DNA of 64,000 nucleotides from Deltaproteobacteria bacterium (GTDB taxonomy: Bacteria > Desulfobacterota > Desulfobacteria > Desulfobacterales > UBA5852), in NCBI GenBank assembly GCA_020444045.1, contig JAHLLS010000010.1:1-64000 (forward strand), written 5' to 3'. This document shows positions 63,591-64,000 of this stretch, one piece after another. Below the pieces are notes generated by a model, which was not told the origin of the DNA, ran no database searches, and was given only the letters and a program-made list of their open reading frames with translations. Each line of letters starts with the position of its first letter. Position 1 is the first letter of the stretch. A program made the position numbers and the translations under genes.

Positions 63591-64000
63591 CTAATTCCCG
63601 GCTTTTTTCCAATCGTCCAGAAAGGATTGAATGCCCTTGTCCGTGAGAGGATGGGCGGCCAATTTCTTTAGAACACTGAAGGGAATGGTGGCGATATCGG
63701 CCCCGATCAATGCGCTGTCCAGAACGTGCAGAGGATTGCGGATACTGGCAACGATGATCTCGGTGTCATAGGCGTAATTGCTGAAGATATCGGCAATCTG
63801 TTCAATCAGCAGCATGCCCTCCTGCGAAAGGTCGTCGAGGCGCCCCACGAAAGGACTGACATAGCTGGCGCCGGCTTTCGCCGCCATCAAGGCCTGCAGG
63901 GCCGAAAATACCAGTGTTACATTGGTTTTGATGCCGTCATTGGCAAGGATTCGCACCGCTTTCAAACCATCGGTGGTCATGGGAATCTTGACGACGATAT
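63591..64000 (-). CDS. transaldolase/fructose-6-phosphate aldolase-like protein (partial, N-terminus beyond the window)
   Basis: The visible 136 residues cover the C-terminal two thirds of an FSA/TalC-type small transaldolase. At the window edge VVKIPMT supplies the Schiff-base lysine; [32 protein letters not shown] is the family core, followed by [25 protein letters not shown]. The gene continues past base 64000. Its stop is 23 nt before pgsA. Confidence 0.9.
   Translation of the reverse strand, partial: IVVKIPMTTDGLKAVRILANDGIKTNVTLVFSALQALMAAKAGASYVSPFVGRLDDLSQEGMLLIEQIADIFSNYAYDTEIIVASIRNPLHVLDSALIGADIATIPFSVLKKLAAHPLTDKGIQSFLDDWKKAGN

Overview
This 64 kb window is chromosomal DNA of moderately high GC from what looks like an anaerobic Desulfobacterota (deltaproteobacterial, Desulfosarcina-like) bacterium. 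This is inferred from gene content: a NIL-domain ferredoxin paired with MnmA, a selenocysteine tRNA, FeoAB, sigma54-controlled type IV pilin with a PilR regulator, LarC, a membrane VKOR-DsbA fusion, and many PAS/PilZ/CheY-type signalling proteins. No ribosomal RNA, complete insertion sequence, prophage or CRISPR array is visible. Six tRNA genes are present: Arg-ACG (cut by the left edge), Pro-CGG, Leu-CAG, Sec-TCA, Cys-GCA and Gly-GCC.

Layout. 1-9.4 kb: tRNA-Arg, tadA, purA, tRNA-Pro, two small unknown proteins, a PAS-LuxR regulator, an amidohydrolase, and a D-aminopeptidase/threonine aldolase pair. 8.1-11.9 kb: a Ste24-type membrane protease, a possible small RNA or attenuator, and an unusual acyltransferase-alpha/beta-hydrolase fusion. 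12.1-15.7 kb: NIL-ferredoxin, mnmA, mtaB (tRNA sulfuration) and a cyclophilin. 15.7-18.5 kb: a MerR regulator with a 38-bp palindrome upstream, an acyl-CoA dehydrogenase and an MBL-fold hydrolase. 18.5-24.8 kb: a DnaJ/TerB protein, tRNA-Leu, ribF, then def-fmt-rsmB-rpe and an exported rhodanese. 24.8-38.1 kb: a long minus-strand cluster for building and displaying glycans (four glycosyltransferases, one of them a GT fusion, a flippase/LPG-synthase-like protein, a B12-radical SAM enzyme, an acetyltransferase, a VKOR-DsbA thiol oxidase and a TPR membrane protein) next to pilA. 38.1-41.7 kb: pilA with a sigma54 promoter and two helically phased dyads, a PIN toxin-antitoxin pair, and pilR. 41.7-47.8 kb: pyrBC, lepB, pgpA, larC and a PepT-like peptidase. 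47.9-50.3 kb: selC, then a small-gene region with a ribbon-helix-helix/PilZ pair behind operator-like palindromes, a zinc-ribbon peptide and a structured leader. 50.3-59.4 kb: feoA-feoB, a second feoA, rlmD, hydrolases and cinA. 59.7-64 kb: a second dihydroorotase, an exported protein, a sigma54-driven CheY-like protein, tRNA-Cys, tRNA-Gly, pgsA and a partial transaldolase.

The strongest candidates for further work are: (1) the self-contained pilin module (PilR, sigma54 promoter, paired TGACA-N5-TGTCA dyads, a two-cysteine pilin, and an adjacent disulfide-forming and glycan-transfer cluster); (2) the NIL-ferredoxin/CxxC-type MnmA pair followed by mtaB, suggesting Fe-S-dependent tRNA thiolation; (3) a second sigma54 promoter in front of a lone CheY-like protein; (4) a possible small RNA at about 9.5 kb.
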